DNA of 38,173 nucleotides from Paracoccaceae bacterium (GCA_020852535.1 JADZAO010000011.1:1-38173), one strand, 5' to 3'; numbered from the stretch's first letter, positions 1-8,640 are shown. Made by a program: numbers and translations. The notes: generated by a model not told the origin, from the letters alone.

Positions 1-227
1 CAGAAAAGTCTTTGGCCATTAGAGAAGTAGGTGGATAGGGTTTGAGCGGTAGACCTTGATCGATTGGTTGGAAGTCTGAAAAAGGTTAAATCCTTAGTGA
101 TGGAGTTTGGCAAAAACCTGTCGCGGCTGATCTATCGAATATTGTGGTGGATTAAGTGGTCATCGGGTGTTTTGGCCAAAAATATCAGTTTGATCCGGCT
201 ATCCGCAGTGGTTTTCCGAATCACTTA

Positions 228-253
228 CATGGGGCGAGGCTAGCTGCCCCATG
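228..253 (-). terminator. Hairpin downstream of the methyltransferase gene
   Basis: CATGGGGC (228-235) is the exact reverse complement of GCCCCATG (246-253), giving an 8-bp stem and 10-nt loop about 15 bases past the stop codon of the minus-strand methyltransferase gene. There is no run of T after it, so it is either a weak intrinsic terminator or an mRNA-end stabiliser. The rest of 1-227 shows no supported gene. Confidence 0.35.
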
Positions 254-268
254 CTTAAGTATGCGTCA

Positions 269-1252
269 TCATACGCGGCCGCGCCGACCGCCGCGGCGGC
301 CCCCAGCGGCTTGCGATGCAGCGGCAGAGGCTTCTGCAAAGTTCATGCCGCCTTCGACGGCTTCTAGCAACTTGGAGAAGCGGATCCATTCGCCGCCGTT
401 GGCATCATGGTTCATAAGCATATTGGCGGCGCGGACCGCCTCCATCTCTTGCCGACGTATAGGATTCATGATGGCCGAGGTCATCCCTGCACCTATGGCC
501 ATTGGCAGAAACGCAGCGTTGACGCCGTGTCGGTGGGGTAGGCCGAAGGAGATATTTGATGCGCCACAGGTGGTGTTCACCCCTAGTTCTTCGCGCAGGC
601 GGCGTACGAGGGTAAAGACTTGCTGTCCAGCACTCGCCATTGCGCCGATGGGCATGACCAGCGGGTCGACTACGATGTCATGGGCGGGGATGCCAAAATC
701 GGCGGCACGTTCTACGATTTTCTTTGCCACCGCGAAGCGGACATCAGGATCAGGTGAGATGCCCGTGTCGTCGTTCGATATCGCCACGACCGGCACGTTG
801 TATTTCTTGACTAGCGGTAGGACGAGTTCCAGTCGTTCTTCCTCGCCGGTGACCGAGTTTAGGAGGGGTCGGCCTTCGCAGGCCAAAAGGCCCGCTTCGA
901 GTGCGCCCGGGACCGAAGAGTCGATGCAAAGCGGTACGTCGATGGTTTGTTGGATGGTTTCGATCAGCGCCTTCATTAGCGGTGGTTCGACGAAGTTGTT
1001 GTCGGCATAGCGCGGGTCTTGCGCCATCATGTTTGTGAAGACGGCGCCCGAGTTGATGTCGAGCACGGTGGCCCCGCAGGCGACTTGTTCCAGTGCGTCA
1101 CGGATGACGGTTTCATAATTGCCTTGCTCAAGTTCGGCAGCCAGTTTCTTGCGGCCCGTAGGATTAATACGTTCTCCAATTACGCAGAAGGGCTCGTCGA
1201 AGCCGATGATGACGGTTTTCGTTTTAGATTCCAGTACAGTGCGTAGCATCAT
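269..1252 (-). CDS. Methyltetrahydrofolate:corrinoid methyltransferase-like protein (dihydropteroate synthase fold)
   Basis: The 327-residue protein has the pterin-binding TIM-barrel signature: GERINPTGRKK near residue 27, DINSG near 64, CIDSS near 110, LNSVTGEEE near 130 and the AISNDDTG segment near 157. Proteins of this family move the methyl group of 5-methyltetrahydrofolate to a corrinoid protein in the cytoplasm and do not make folate. The C-terminus is a short Ala/Gly/Arg-rich tail, common in Rhodobacterales homologues. Translation could start at either of two consecutive ATGs (1252 or 1249); AAAAAGG upstream fits both. The 'virulence factor' family gene lies upstream on the same strand, 125 bases away, and the two probably form a unit. 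In relatives a methylenetetrahydrofolate reductase often accompanies them, but none is visible here. The family call is firm; the physiological substrate is inferred. Confidence 0.88.
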   Translation of the reverse strand: MMLRTVLESKTKTVIIGFDEPFCVIGERINPTGRKKLAAELEQGNYETVIRDALEQVACGATVLDINSGAVFTNMMAQDPRYADNNFVEPPLMKALIETIQQTIDVPLCIDSSVPGALEAGLLACEGRPLLNSVTGEEERLELVLPLVKKYNVPVVAISNDDTGISPDPDVRFAVAKKIVERAADFGIPAHDIVVDPLVMPIGAMASAGQQVFTLVRRLREELGVNTTCGASNISFGLPHRHGVNAAFLPMAIGAGMTSAIMNPIRRQEMEAVRAANMLMNHDANGGEWIRFSKLLEAVEGGMNFAEASAAASQAAGGRRGGRRGRV

Positions 1253-1377
1253 TGAGCCTTTTTGTTCAGAGACGTCGGAAGCGCCGTTGTTTTTGGTTCT
1301 CCAGGTGGCATTAGTCTTGATGTCACCGAGGGGGAAGCCAAAGAGGGTTATCAGGGTCTTTGTGAGGGTTATGCTGA

Positions 1378-1683
1378 TTAGACTTTGGACCAGCCGTTGG
1401 CATCGATTAGTTGTTTGATGCGTGCGGCATCGAATTCAGCCTCGAGTCGGTTGGCTTCGGCCCGTGCTATGGCGTCGTGGTCTTCGCCATCTACCATGTA
1501 GGGATCTGCCTTGCGCCATTCGGTGAGGTAGCCGTCGCTGTCGCTGGCACCGACCTTCATGGCGCAGCGGTCTATTGCCTGCTCGAACCGTTCGGTGAGC
1601 TGGATTTTAGATCCGCGTCGACCCTTGCCCACGATTACCTGGGCAGGAATGTCACGCCAATAAACCACCGTTACCTCCGGCAT
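1378..1683 (-). CDS. 'Virulence factor' family small protein
   Basis: This 101-residue protein opens with an EVTVVYWRDIPAQV strand followed by a basic GKGRRGSK turn, the start typical of the family that databases call 'Virulence_fact'. The name is historical: there is no toxin-like feature, signal peptide or membrane segment. It is predicted to be soluble and cytoplasmic, and mostly helical after residue 30. In Rhodobacterales this family sits beside methyltetrahydrofolate:corrinoid methyltransferases, as it does here, so a role in one-carbon metabolism is more likely than virulence. Its biochemical role is unknown. The gene is the first of the minus-strand pair and is divergent from ppx, with 264 bases between them for both promoters. 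Confidence 0.75.
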   Translation of the reverse strand: MPEVTVVYWRDIPAQVIVGKGRRGSKIQLTERFEQAIDRCAMKVGASDSDGYLTEWRKADPYMVDGEDHDAIARAEANRLEAEFDAARIKQLIDANGWSKV

Positions 1684-1947
1684 CCGAGTCCCCTTTATTA
1701 TTTGGCACGAGTATTAGCGCCGATCCGTGATCGAAGATGTTGGCTCTTGGAATGGCGCTGCAACCAGTGATCGTGTTTTGCGTTGCTTTGTACATAACTA
1801 GAACTTTGTATTTCTGCGATAAAATTCAGGGCAGTGCGTCGTGAGAAATATTCAACTTTGTCATGAAAGTCGCCGAGGGATTAACGCAGTCTTGCACTGT
1901 GCAGTTCTAGGGGTTAGCCTGAGAGTAACTATGAATGGAGGGCGGTT

Positions 1948-3087
1948 ATGGCGCCCGAGCGTCCCCAGGGGGCGGACGCGATCCCGCAGGTGGTGGATGC
2001 GGCCATCTTCGTGTCTTCCGCGGTCGAACCGTCAGCCCCTGCTGAACCCGGTTCAGCGCAGCTTTATGCAGCGCTTGATCTGGGCACAAACAGTTGCCGG
2101 ATGCTGATTGCTCAACCGATGGGCAGTCAGTTTCACGTGGTGGACAGTTTTTCCAAGACTGTCCAGCTTGGCGTTGGGCTTGAAGCCTCGGGCCGTTTGT
2201 CCCGTGGCTCGGTGGCTCGGACGGTGCAGGCCTTGCGCATTTGTCAGAAGAAGATTGAGAAGCATGGCGTGCGCAAGATGCGGTTGGTGGCTACTGAGGC
2301 CTGTCGAAGGGCGCGGAATGCTAAGGATTTTATCCGGCAGGTGCGGCGTGAAACAGGGCTGAGCCTTGAAATCATCGCGACCGAAGAAGAGGCGCGACTG
2401 GCGGTGATCTCCTGCGCGCCGCTGGTCAACTCATACACCGAGCAGTTGTTGGTGGTGGATATCGGGGGCGGGTCGACCGAGTTAGTGTGGATCGACCTGA
2501 GCAGTGTGTTACCCGAAGAGCGGTCAAGGTCGATCATGCGACTGTATCGCGGATTCAATGCGCAGGGCGAGCGCGACGCGCGGGTGGTGGACTGGATTTC
2601 GGTGCCGTTGGGTGTTGCCACATTGAAGGATCAGTTCGCGGATGTCGATGATGATGGAGCGCGTTTTGCTCTGATGTCGTGGTTTTTTGAGGAAAATTTG
2701 TCCAGTTTCTCGCCCTATAACGCTCAAAACCCGCGCGACGGGTTTCAGATCATCGGAACCAGCGGTACGGTGACAACGGTAGCGGCGAGTTATCTGAACC
2801 TGCGGCGCTATGACCGGACCAAGGTGGACGGCTTACAGATGACTTCGGACCAGATTGATCTGGTGATCCGCGAATATTTGGCATTGGGGCCGGAGGGGCG
2901 GCGTACTGATCCGCGTATTGGGCGGGACCGTCACGCGCTTATCATGTCGGGGGCGGCTATCCTTCAGGCTCTCATGAGGATATGGCCAACGGATCGTCTG
3001 AGTGTGGCTGATCGTGGCCTTCGGGAGGGATTGCTTTATGCACAGATGAGTGCCGATGGCGTTTTGGAAGACGGACCATACGCATGA
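1948..3087 (+). CDS. ppx: Exopolyphosphatase / guanosine pentaphosphatase (Ppx/GppA)
   Basis: The 379-residue protein carries the ASKHA-fold phosphate-binding motifs of the Ppx/GppA family: ALDLGTNSCRMLI near residue 42 and VVDIGGGSTELV near 170, plus an IGTSGTVTT segment near 270. It removes terminal phosphate from polyphosphate or pppGpp in the cytoplasm. It is shorter than the roughly 500-residue E. coli enzymes and lacks their C-terminal HD-like domains, which is usual in alphaproteobacteria. The first 40 residues are a Pro/Ala-rich extension with little structure. ATG 1948 is preceded by GGAGG at 1936-1940. The stop overlaps the start of rlmE in ATGA, so the two are translationally coupled. 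Which of the two phosphatase activities dominates cannot be told from the sequence. Confidence 0.92.
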   Translation: MAPERPQGADAIPQVVDAAIFVSSAVEPSAPAEPGSAQLYAALDLGTNSCRMLIAQPMGSQFHVVDSFSKTVQLGVGLEASGRLSRGSVARTVQALRICQKKIEKHGVRKMRLVATEACRRARNAKDFIRQVRRETGLSLEIIATEEEARLAVISCAPLVNSYTEQLLVVDIGGGSTELVWIDLSSVLPEERSRSIMRLYRGFNAQGERDARVVDWISVPLGVATLKDQFADVDDDGARFALMSWFFEENLSSFSPYNAQNPRDGFQIIGTSGTVTTVAASYLNLRRYDRTKVDGLQMTSDQIDLVIREYLALGPEGRRTDPRIGRDRHALIMSGAAILQALMRIWPTDRLSVADRGLREGLLYAQMSADGVLEDGPYA

Positions 3088-3803
3088 CTGCTATCAAGGG
3101 ATCATCGGGGCGGGGCCAGCGCGAGTTGCGCGTTCGCGTCAAGACCGCCAAGGGACGCAAGCTTTCGTCAACGCTGTGGTTGGAGCGGCAATTGAATGAC
3201 CCCTATGTCATTCAGGCCAAAAAGGATGGCTATCGGGGGCGTGCAGCTTACAAAATTCTGGAGCTGGACGACCGTTACAGTTTTTTAAATCCTGGATGCC
3301 GGGTCGTCGACCTTGGTTGTGCGCCGGGTGGATGGACGCAAGTGGCCGTGGCGCGAGTTAATGCTTTAGGTAAAAACCCTAAGAAACCTGTGGGGACGGT
3401 CCTGGGTATTGATTTGCAAGAGGTCGATGCGATACCGGGGGCTGAGTTGCATCAGCTCGATTTTCTCTCGGATGATGCGGACGATCTGGTCAAGGGCTGG
3501 TTGGGCGGTCGCGCCGATGTGGTGATGAGTGATATGGCGGCAGCAGCATCAGGGCATAAGGGCACTGATCATTTGCGCATCGTGGCGCTGATTGAGGCAG
3601 CCTTTGCCTTTGCTTTTGACGTGTTGGAAGACAATGGCACTTTCGTTGCCAAAGTTTTGGCGGGGGGGGCAGAGAATGAGATGCAGGCGATGCTGAAAAA
3701 GAATTTTAAGAAGGTTGCGAATGTGAAGCCGCCGGCCAGTCGTGCGGACAGTTCAGAAAAGTTCGTGGTTGCAAAAGGATTTCGTGGAAGGAATGTCGTC
3801 TAA
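3084..3803 (+). CDS. rlmE: 23S rRNA (uridine-2'-O-)-methyltransferase RlmE (FtsJ/RrmJ)
   Basis: RlmE 2'-O-methylates U2552 of 23S rRNA in the A-loop during late 50S assembly. The 239-residue protein shows the SAM-binding motif VVDLGCAPGGW at 74-84 and the complete K-D-K-E catalytic tetrad: Lys57 (AAYKILEL), Asp150 (MSDMA), Lys190 (VAKVL) and Glu225 (SEKFV). A basic N-terminal tail of about 25 residues precedes the core, as in alphaproteobacterial members. The start codon overlaps the ppx stop by four bases. A hairpin terminator follows 22 bases after the stop. Confidence 0.96.
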   Translation: MTAIKGSSGRGQRELRVRVKTAKGRKLSSTLWLERQLNDPYVIQAKKDGYRGRAAYKILELDDRYSFLNPGCRVVDLGCAPGGWTQVAVARVNALGKNPKKPVGTVLGIDLQEVDAIPGAELHQLDFLSDDADDLVKGWLGGRADVVMSDMAAAASGHKGTDHLRIVALIEAAFAFAFDVLEDNGTFVAKVLAGGAENEMQAMLKKNFKKVANVKPPASRADSSEKFVVAKGFRGRNVV

Positions 3804-3825
3804 GTCGAAGATAAGAAATAAAGAA

Positions 3826-3842
3826 GGGCGCTGTTGGCGCCC
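3826..3842. terminator. Intrinsic terminator between convergent rlmE and DUF882 genes
   Basis: GGGCGC (3826-3831) pairs with GCGCCC (3837-3842) around a 5-nt loop. The stem is preceded by A-rich and followed by T-rich sequence (TCTTCTTT), so it can terminate transcripts arriving from either side. It lies between the stops of two convergent genes. Confidence 0.7.
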
Positions 3843-3871
3843 TCTTCTTTGATCGTGGGTCGTTTGGGAAA

Positions 3872-4441
3872 TTAGCCACCCCAGTAGCGGATCGGACCGC
3901 AATCCATATGTACGAAGTTAGAATGTAAGTAGCGTCCGACACCGCCTGAAGCGCAGGCTTCGGCGGCTTTCGCCATTTGGCTAACCGAGCGGGATTTTAA
4001 ACGAAGGTCGGCGGCCTGACCTTTGAGGTGGAGTGAGTTGCGTGCGACGCCGCGCGAAGATGCCCGTAGCATAGCGTTTGTGCTGGGGCAGCGGTAGCCT
4101 GACAGCAGCATGTAGGGTTCGGTTACATCCAACAGTGAATGGGCCGCTGCCATTCTGTCGACAGTGCGGTGATCAATCGGCTTGATGTCGTTGGTGCGCC
4201 AGTCGCGCATGAAATGCGTGATTTCATTCATGACTTCGGGGATGTATTCACCTTCAGCCCAGTAGATTGTGTCGATGCTTTCGCCCGTACGGCCTGAATA
4301 CATTTTGACGCGTCGTACGTCGCCTGCACCGCGCAAAAGACCGAAGGCGTGACTGTATGTCGGGGCGGCAGTCACAACTGTGGCGGCAAAAATGCTCAGC
4401 AATCCACGCCGTGTGAAACCCAATTTTTCTGAATTATTCAT
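3872..4441 (-). CDS. DUF882 / M15A-type murein peptidase-like protein, Tat-exported
   Basis: The 189-residue protein begins with a twin-arginine signal (FTRRGLLS at 9-16, then a hydrophobic stretch ending near residue 31), so it is exported folded to the periplasm. The mature part is a DUF882 (YcbK-like) domain of the peptidase M15A clan. Its zinc ligands are in place: His138 and Asp145 in SLHLKGQAAD and His178 in FVHMDCG. SGYRCPSTN at 114-122 is also typical. Related enzymes cleave D-Ala-containing cross-bridges of peptidoglycan. It is divergent from an L,D-transpeptidase gene, an arrangement that suggests related work on peptidoglycan cross-links. Activity is inferred from the motifs. Confidence 0.88.
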   Translation of the reverse strand: MNNSEKLGFTRRGLLSIFAATVVTAAPTYSHAFGLLRGAGDVRRVKMYSGRTGESIDTIYWAEGEYIPEVMNEITHFMRDWRTNDIKPIDHRTVDRMAAAHSLLDVTEPYMLLSGYRCPSTNAMLRASSRGVARNSLHLKGQAADLRLKSRSVSQMAKAAEACASGGVGRYLHSNFVHMDCGPIRYWGG

Positions 4442-4751
4442 ACGTTGCCTGCCCTGAACTTTTGCCTTGTCGCCTGTATCGGACGTTTTTATTTTTTGCC
4501 AATTACCCGAGCCTTATCGCACATGATCCGGCCCGTCCCAAGCGCGGAATGGGGGCAATTAACGCTCTGTACTGTGATCGGCAAATTCTTGCTTAAATTC
4601 AGAAAGTCGTATGCGGGTTTTTGCAACTGTTGCCGCCATGCCAGTTTTTTTGGCCAAGCTGAAGCGATTGCGCTGTTGTGGATGGACAGGGGTGCAAAAT
4701 TGGGTATCTGTCGAAAAATAGTGATTTTTCATCTTCTTTTCGAGAGGCTCA
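4442..4751. promoter_or_regulatory. Divergent intergenic region between DUF882 and L,D-transpeptidase genes
   Basis: These 310 bases separate two divergent envelope genes and should hold both promoters. I see no convincing sigma-70 pair, operator repeat or small gene. GAGAGG at 4741-4746 is the likely ribosome-binding site for the ATG at 4752. Confidence 0.4.
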
Positions 4752-6365
4752 ATGGCCGTGGTTCCAAGGTTTCGTTTGTGTTCTTCGGTGATAGCCGCAG
4801 CTTTGGGTGTCGTGGTGACTTTCTCCATTGCTGTGCCATCCGTAAGGGCAGAGGAGTCTGCTTTCGTTCAGGCTCTAGCCGCCAATCTGTCGGAAGATGC
4901 GGGGCTGGCAGCCTTTTATCATAGCCGGAATTATGCGCCGCTCTGGACCGGACCTGTTGATGCGGAACGGCGGTCGGCGCTTTTGAACGTGTTGGCACGG
5001 GCGGGTGATCATGGTTTGCCGGTGGTGCGTTATGTTGTGGGTGCACTTGTCGCCGCTTTCCACAGGGCCGTGACCGAGCGCGATAGGGGGCGTGTTGAGG
5101 CGGCGATGTCGCGGGCTTTCCTTGCCTATGCAAGGGACGTGAAAAGCGGTGTCCTCGATCCGACAAAGGTGGCTCCCGGTATTCTTCGGGTGGTCGAACG
5201 GCCTGATACGGTGGGGTTGTTGGCCGCTATAGCAGAGGGTGATGCGATGACCGTTTTGGCATCGCTGCCGCCGAAATCTCCTGAATATGCGCGGCTGATG
5301 AAGGAAAAACTGGCCTTGCAAGAAGCGCTATCGGGTGCGGGTTGGGGCGCAGAAGTGCCCGTTGGAAAACTTAAACCCGGTGTAGAGGGGCCTGCGCTGA
5401 TTGCCTTGCGCGACCGTCTGGTGAAGCTTGGGTATCTGCCGGTTTCGGCTGTCGCGACATATGACGCCACGATTGTCGAGGCGGTGCAGCGCTTCCAACG
5501 TGATCACGGACTTCTGCCTGATGGCGTGGCGGGTGATAGCACGATTGCTGAGATCAACGTGTCGCCCGAGGCGCGCCTGAAATCGGTGGTCGTTGCGATG
5601 GAGCGATTGCGCTGGATGGGAGATATCGACCGGAGCGGGCGTTACATCTGGGTGAACCAACCTGATTTCACCGTTAAGATTATTGATCATGGCAAGGTGA
5701 CATTCCAGACCCGTTCGGTCGTGGGCAAAAACGTGGGTGATATGCGTACCCCCGAATTTTCTGACTTGATGGAGCATATGATTGTGAACCCTAGCTGGGG
5801 TGTGCCGCGGTCGATTGTCGTTAAGGAATATCTGCCGTTGTTACAGCAAAACCCGAATGCCGTTGATTATTTGCAGGTGGTCGATAGTAATGGGCGCGTG
5901 GTCCCGCGTGGGCAGGTCGATTTTGCTTCGTTTAGCGCTAGGACTTTTCCTTTTGGCATGCGTCAGCCGCCTTCGGACGGGAATGCTCTGGGGAAGGTGA
6001 AATTTATGTTCCCGAACCCCTATGACATCTATTTGCATGATACGCCGGTCAAGGACCTGTTTTCCAAGGAAGTTCGCGCTTATAGCCACGGTTGCATTCG
6101 CTTGGCCGACCCCTTTGATTTTGCCCATGCGTTGTTGTCGGCCCAGACCAATAACCCTAATGGTGCGTTTCAAGCCGCGCTCGATAGTAATACTGAGACG
6201 ATGGTCAAGCTGGTGAAGCCTGTGCCTGTGCATCTTGTTTATTTCACAGCATGGCCTACCGTGAAGGGCAATATGACATATCGTCGGGATGTCTATGGCC
6301 GTGACGCGCGGATTTTCGAAACTTTGAGTAAGGCTGGGGTGGTCTTGCGCGGCGTTCAGGGGTAA
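4752..6365 (+). CDS. L,D-transpeptidase, YcbB/LdtD type
   Basis: The enzyme makes 3-3 (meso-DAP to meso-DAP) cross-links in peptidoglycan in the periplasm. The 537-residue protein has an N-terminal signal peptide (cleavage near VRA-EE, residue 33), a scaffold region (about 40-200), a peptidoglycan-binding domain (about 208-268, with LRDRLVKLGYLP and VQRFQRDHGLLPDG) and a YkuD catalytic domain (about 295-480). The catalytic motif is complete: His429 in IYLHDT, and His446 and Cys448 in YSHGCIRL. HMIVNPSWGVP at 342-352 is a typical YcbB segment. The length is slightly short of the E. coli enzyme (about 615 residues). lpxD follows after 27 bases, so the two probably share a transcript for envelope synthesis. 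Confidence 0.94.
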   Translation: MAVVPRFRLCSSVIAAALGVVVTFSIAVPSVRAEESAFVQALAANLSEDAGLAAFYHSRNYAPLWTGPVDAERRSALLNVLARAGDHGLPVVRYVVGALVAAFHRAVTERDRGRVEAAMSRAFLAYARDVKSGVLDPTKVAPGILRVVERPDTVGLLAAIAEGDAMTVLASLPPKSPEYARLMKEKLALQEALSGAGWGAEVPVGKLKPGVEGPALIALRDRLVKLGYLPVSAVATYDATIVEAVQRFQRDHGLLPDGVAGDSTIAEINVSPEARLKSVVVAMERLRWMGDIDRSGRYIWVNQPDFTVKIIDHGKVTFQTRSVVGKNVGDMRTPEFSDLMEHMIVNPSWGVPRSIVVKEYLPLLQQNPNAVDYLQVVDSNGRVVPRGQVDFASFSARTFPFGMRQPPSDGNALGKVKFMFPNPYDIYLHDTPVKDLFSKEVRAYSHGCIRLADPFDFAHALLSAQTNNPNGAFQAALDSNTETMVKLVKPVPVHLVYFTAWPTVKGNMTYRRDVYGRDARIFETLSKAGVVLRGVQG

Positions 6366-6392
6366 ATCCGGTAGACGTGACCAGGAGATTTG

Positions 6393-7490
6393 ATGATGGT
6401 CCATACGATCCGGGAGATTGCCGAAAGTTTGGGTGCCGATGCGGTAGGCGATCTTGAGCTTACCGTGACGAGGGCTGCCGAGCCGAAGATGGCTGGGGCG
6501 GATGCGCTCGCTTTGGCCATGGACCCAAAATATGCGGACGGTCTGGCCGAGGGGCAGGCTGTGGCCGCACTTTTGTGGCAAGGGGCCGATTGGCAGGCCT
6601 TGGGGCTGAAGGCTGCGATTTTCGCGCCGCGTGGGCGGTTGGCGATGGCGGGGTTGTCGGTGCTATTGGATGGGAAGCCGGAGATTGCTTTGGGTGTTCA
6701 TCCGATGAGCATCGTTCATCCCGAAGCGGTGATTGGCGAGGGTGTGGCTATTGGGCCATTCGTGACCATCGGATGCGGAGCGCGGATCGGGGCGCGAGCG
6801 CGGATTGCGAGCCATGTTTCGGTCTCTGAGGGTGCTTTGATTGGTGATGATGCGCTATTGTTGCAGGGTGTTCGGATTGGGGCTCGGGTGACGATTGGTG
6901 ACCGCTTTATCGCGCAGCCTGGTGCGGTCGTCGGGTCGGATGGTTTCAGCTTTGTTACCGCTGAGAAGTCGGGTGTTGAGGAAATCCGCGAAACCCTCGG
7001 AGAACGTTCGAAAATCTTGGCACAAAGTTGGCATCGCATCCATTCGCTTGGTGCAGTGACTATCGGGGATGATGTAGAGTTGGGGGCTAATGTCTGTATC
7101 GATCGTGGTACGATCAGTAACACGGTGATTGGGTCGGGTACCAAGCTCGATAATCTTGTGCATGTTGGTCATAATGTCCAGATTGGGCGCGATTGTCTGC
7201 TCTGTGGGCAGGTAGGCATAGCCGGATCGGCGCGGATTGGGAATCGCGTAGTTTTGGCAGGGCAATGCGGGGTGAATGATAATATATTTGTCGGCGACGA
7301 TGTGATTGCGGGGGGGGCGACCAAGATCTTCACCAATGCGCCTGCAGGTCGGGTGCTGCTGGGCTATCCGGCAGTGAAGATGGAAGGCCATGTCGAGATG
7401 CAAAAGGCGCTGCGGCGCTTGCCGCGTCTAGCGGTGCGAGTGGCCAAGCTTGAGAAAATCGTCACGGAACACTTACCTGATGCCGAATAA
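6393..7490 (+). CDS. lpxD: UDP-3-O-(3-hydroxyacyl)glucosamine N-acyltransferase
   Basis: LpxD adds the second 3-hydroxyacyl chain, delivered by acyl carrier protein, in lipid A synthesis. The protein has an N-terminal LpxD uridine-binding domain (about 1-100) followed by a left-handed beta-helix of hexapeptide repeats (about 105-320) and a C-terminal helix. The catalytic His is in HVGHNVQIG near residue 260, and DRGT and SDGF segments typical of LpxD are present. Two ATGs in a row (6393, 6396) follow AGGAG at 6383-6387; either may be used, and a TTG at 6390 is less likely. It follows the L,D-transpeptidase closely. The decayed acyl carrier protein gene just downstream suggests a once-larger lipid A acyl-chain cluster. 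Confidence 0.95.
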   Translation: MMVHTIREIAESLGADAVGDLELTVTRAAEPKMAGADALALAMDPKYADGLAEGQAVAALLWQGADWQALGLKAAIFAPRGRLAMAGLSVLLDGKPEIALGVHPMSIVHPEAVIGEGVAIGPFVTIGCGARIGARARIASHVSVSEGALIGDDALLLQGVRIGARVTIGDRFIAQPGAVVGSDGFSFVTAEKSGVEEIRETLGERSKILAQSWHRIHSLGAVTIGDDVELGANVCIDRGTISNTVIGSGTKLDNLVHVGHNVQIGRDCLLCGQVGIAGSARIGNRVVLAGQCGVNDNIFVGDDVIAGGATKIFTNAPAGRVLLGYPAVKMEGHVEMQKALRRLPRLAVRVAKLEKIVTEHLPDAE

Positions 7491-8010
7491 AAGGCGGGCG
7501 ATAACAGGAAGTGTGTCATGAACATTCAGAAAAAATTATCGTGTAACAGGTTGTTCTGACAGTAGAGCAGATAATGTTGGAGAGTACGTTTTCAAAACTG
7601 GGACTGGATAGCCTGTGCTTTATCTAGGTGGTCTTGGTCGTCGAGGAGGCGTTCGAAATATCAATACGGTTCAGTTTATGCCGCAACGGTATGGGTCGGT
7701 GTGCGTTGATCTGAGGTTGCGGGTTTTGCCATGACCTCGCACGCGGTTGAATTGTTATGTTTTTGGTTGAAAGTGTAGGGTGGGCTATGCGGGTGCTTTG
7801 CGTGATGTGAGTATGTTATCGACAGGACGGGTGTGGTCGAATTACCATAACGCTGCGGGATGGGATGATTTTGTTTGCGCTTAACAGGTTGGTGGTCGAT
7901 CCTGATTGCGTGCGGGATATCGTAGTGAATGAAGCGCGGTGGGTGACGATACTAGCGCTATGAAAAATCTGCGCTTAGGGCGCGGGTTACCTCCTGTCAG
8001 AATTCTGGGG
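7491..8010. other. Gene-poor stretch after lpxD holding decayed coding DNA
   Basis: These 520 bases contain no intact gene. The first 180 bases hold a recognisable acyl carrier protein relic. Between about 7740 and 8010 only short open frames broken by stops are present, none of which I recognise. In relatives ketoacyl synthase genes may follow acp, but I could not identify such a remnant. Confidence 0.5.
7518..7735 (+). pseudogene. Decayed acyl carrier protein gene
   Basis: ATG 7518 follows a plausible AGGAA ribosome-binding site but soon runs into stops. In the frame starting at 7520 the translation reads EKIIV, stop (7544), QVVLTVEQIMLEST, then FSKLGLDSLCFI (7589-7624), stop TAG (7625), then VVLVVEEAFEISI (7628-7666). 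This is the acyl carrier protein pattern: the LGLDSL phosphopantetheine site with its attachment Ser (AGC at 7610), followed by the helix ending in EEAFxIxI. At least one frameshift separates the start from this frame and two in-frame stops break it. An ACP dedicated to lipid A acyl chains directly after lpxD would fit. Identification rests on about 35 residues; the 3' limit is uncertain. Confidence 0.7.
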
Positions 8011-8640
8011 TTATTGCTTAGGCAGAGCGTCGTTCCAAGCTTTGACTGCTTTGAAACCGTCGGTGAAGCCCTTGAGCGAGACATCAAGCACAACCGTTTC
8101 GTTGGGGGTCACGGCGGGGACGATGGTCAGAATCCCCTTGGTGCCCTTTTTGAAGGCGGCGAGTTCTGCAGTGGTAAATCCGATGCGAGCCACGCAGCCG
8201 ATCTGCGTACAGAATGTGAAGGGATAAACTTTGGGCTCTGCGGTGTCGATGCCAAAGCGCAGACCTGCGGTGAGCATGGTTTCTAGCGGTACGATCACGG
8301 TCGCGCCCATCGCGGCTTGATTGTTCTCTGGCAGGGAGAACATATTGATTTCGGCAACCGAGGTGCCTTCGCTGTCTTTCAATAGTTGGTAGAGATGACA
8401 GGGGTCATTGCCTTCAGCAGTCTTGACGCACCGTTGTTCCCAGAGGCCAAATTTATTTTTGTTGTAGGTTAACCCTACACCATCGACCGGCGGCTGGCCC
8501 ATTGATAGGCCCTCGGCGGTGAGTTCATCTGCGGCGTGTTTTTCGGTCACGGTTTCCTGTGCAAAGATAGCGCTACTGGATAAGGTGAGGAAGCTTAGGA
8601 CGAGAAGGCGGAGGTAGATGCTCGACATATGGAGATCCAT
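8011..8640 (-). CDS. Invasion-associated locus B (IalB) family periplasmic protein
   Basis: The 209-residue protein has a signal peptide (hydrophobic stretch ending at SSAIFAQ, near residue 28) and an IalB-type domain. The family features are W-E-Q-R-C near residue 67, P-C-H-L-Y-Q-L, the FGIDTAEPKVYPFTFCTQIGC segment near 130-150 and the A-F-K-K-G turn. The Cys residues in CVK/PCHL and FCTQIGC are placed as the two disulfide pairs of the family. IalB was named in Bartonella; in free-living alphaproteobacteria its role is unknown, so 'invasion' should not be taken literally. Start may be at 8640 or at the inner ATG at 8628, which gives a tidier signal peptide; neither has a strong ribosome-binding site. 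Confidence 0.82.
   Translation of the reverse strand: MDLHMSSIYLRLLVLSFLTLSSSAIFAQETVTEKHAADELTAEGLSMGQPPVDGVGLTYNKNKFGLWEQRCVKTAEGNDPCHLYQLLKDSEGTSVAEINMFSLPENNQAAMGATVIVPLETMLTAGLRFGIDTAEPKVYPFTFCTQIGCVARIGFTTAELAAFKKGTKGILTIVPAVTPNETVVLDVSLKGFTDGFKAVKAWNDALPKQ

Noticed and set aside
156..1010. Long plus-strand open frame over the methyltransferase gene
   Set aside because: The minus-strand frame carries clear conserved motifs; the plus-strand translation is Arg/Ser/Pro-rich and lacks any domain, so it is a shadow.
5841..6581. Minus-strand open frame of 246 codons across the L,D-transpeptidase end and lpxD start
   Set aside because: It covers two well-supported genes on the other strand and has no recognisable domain.
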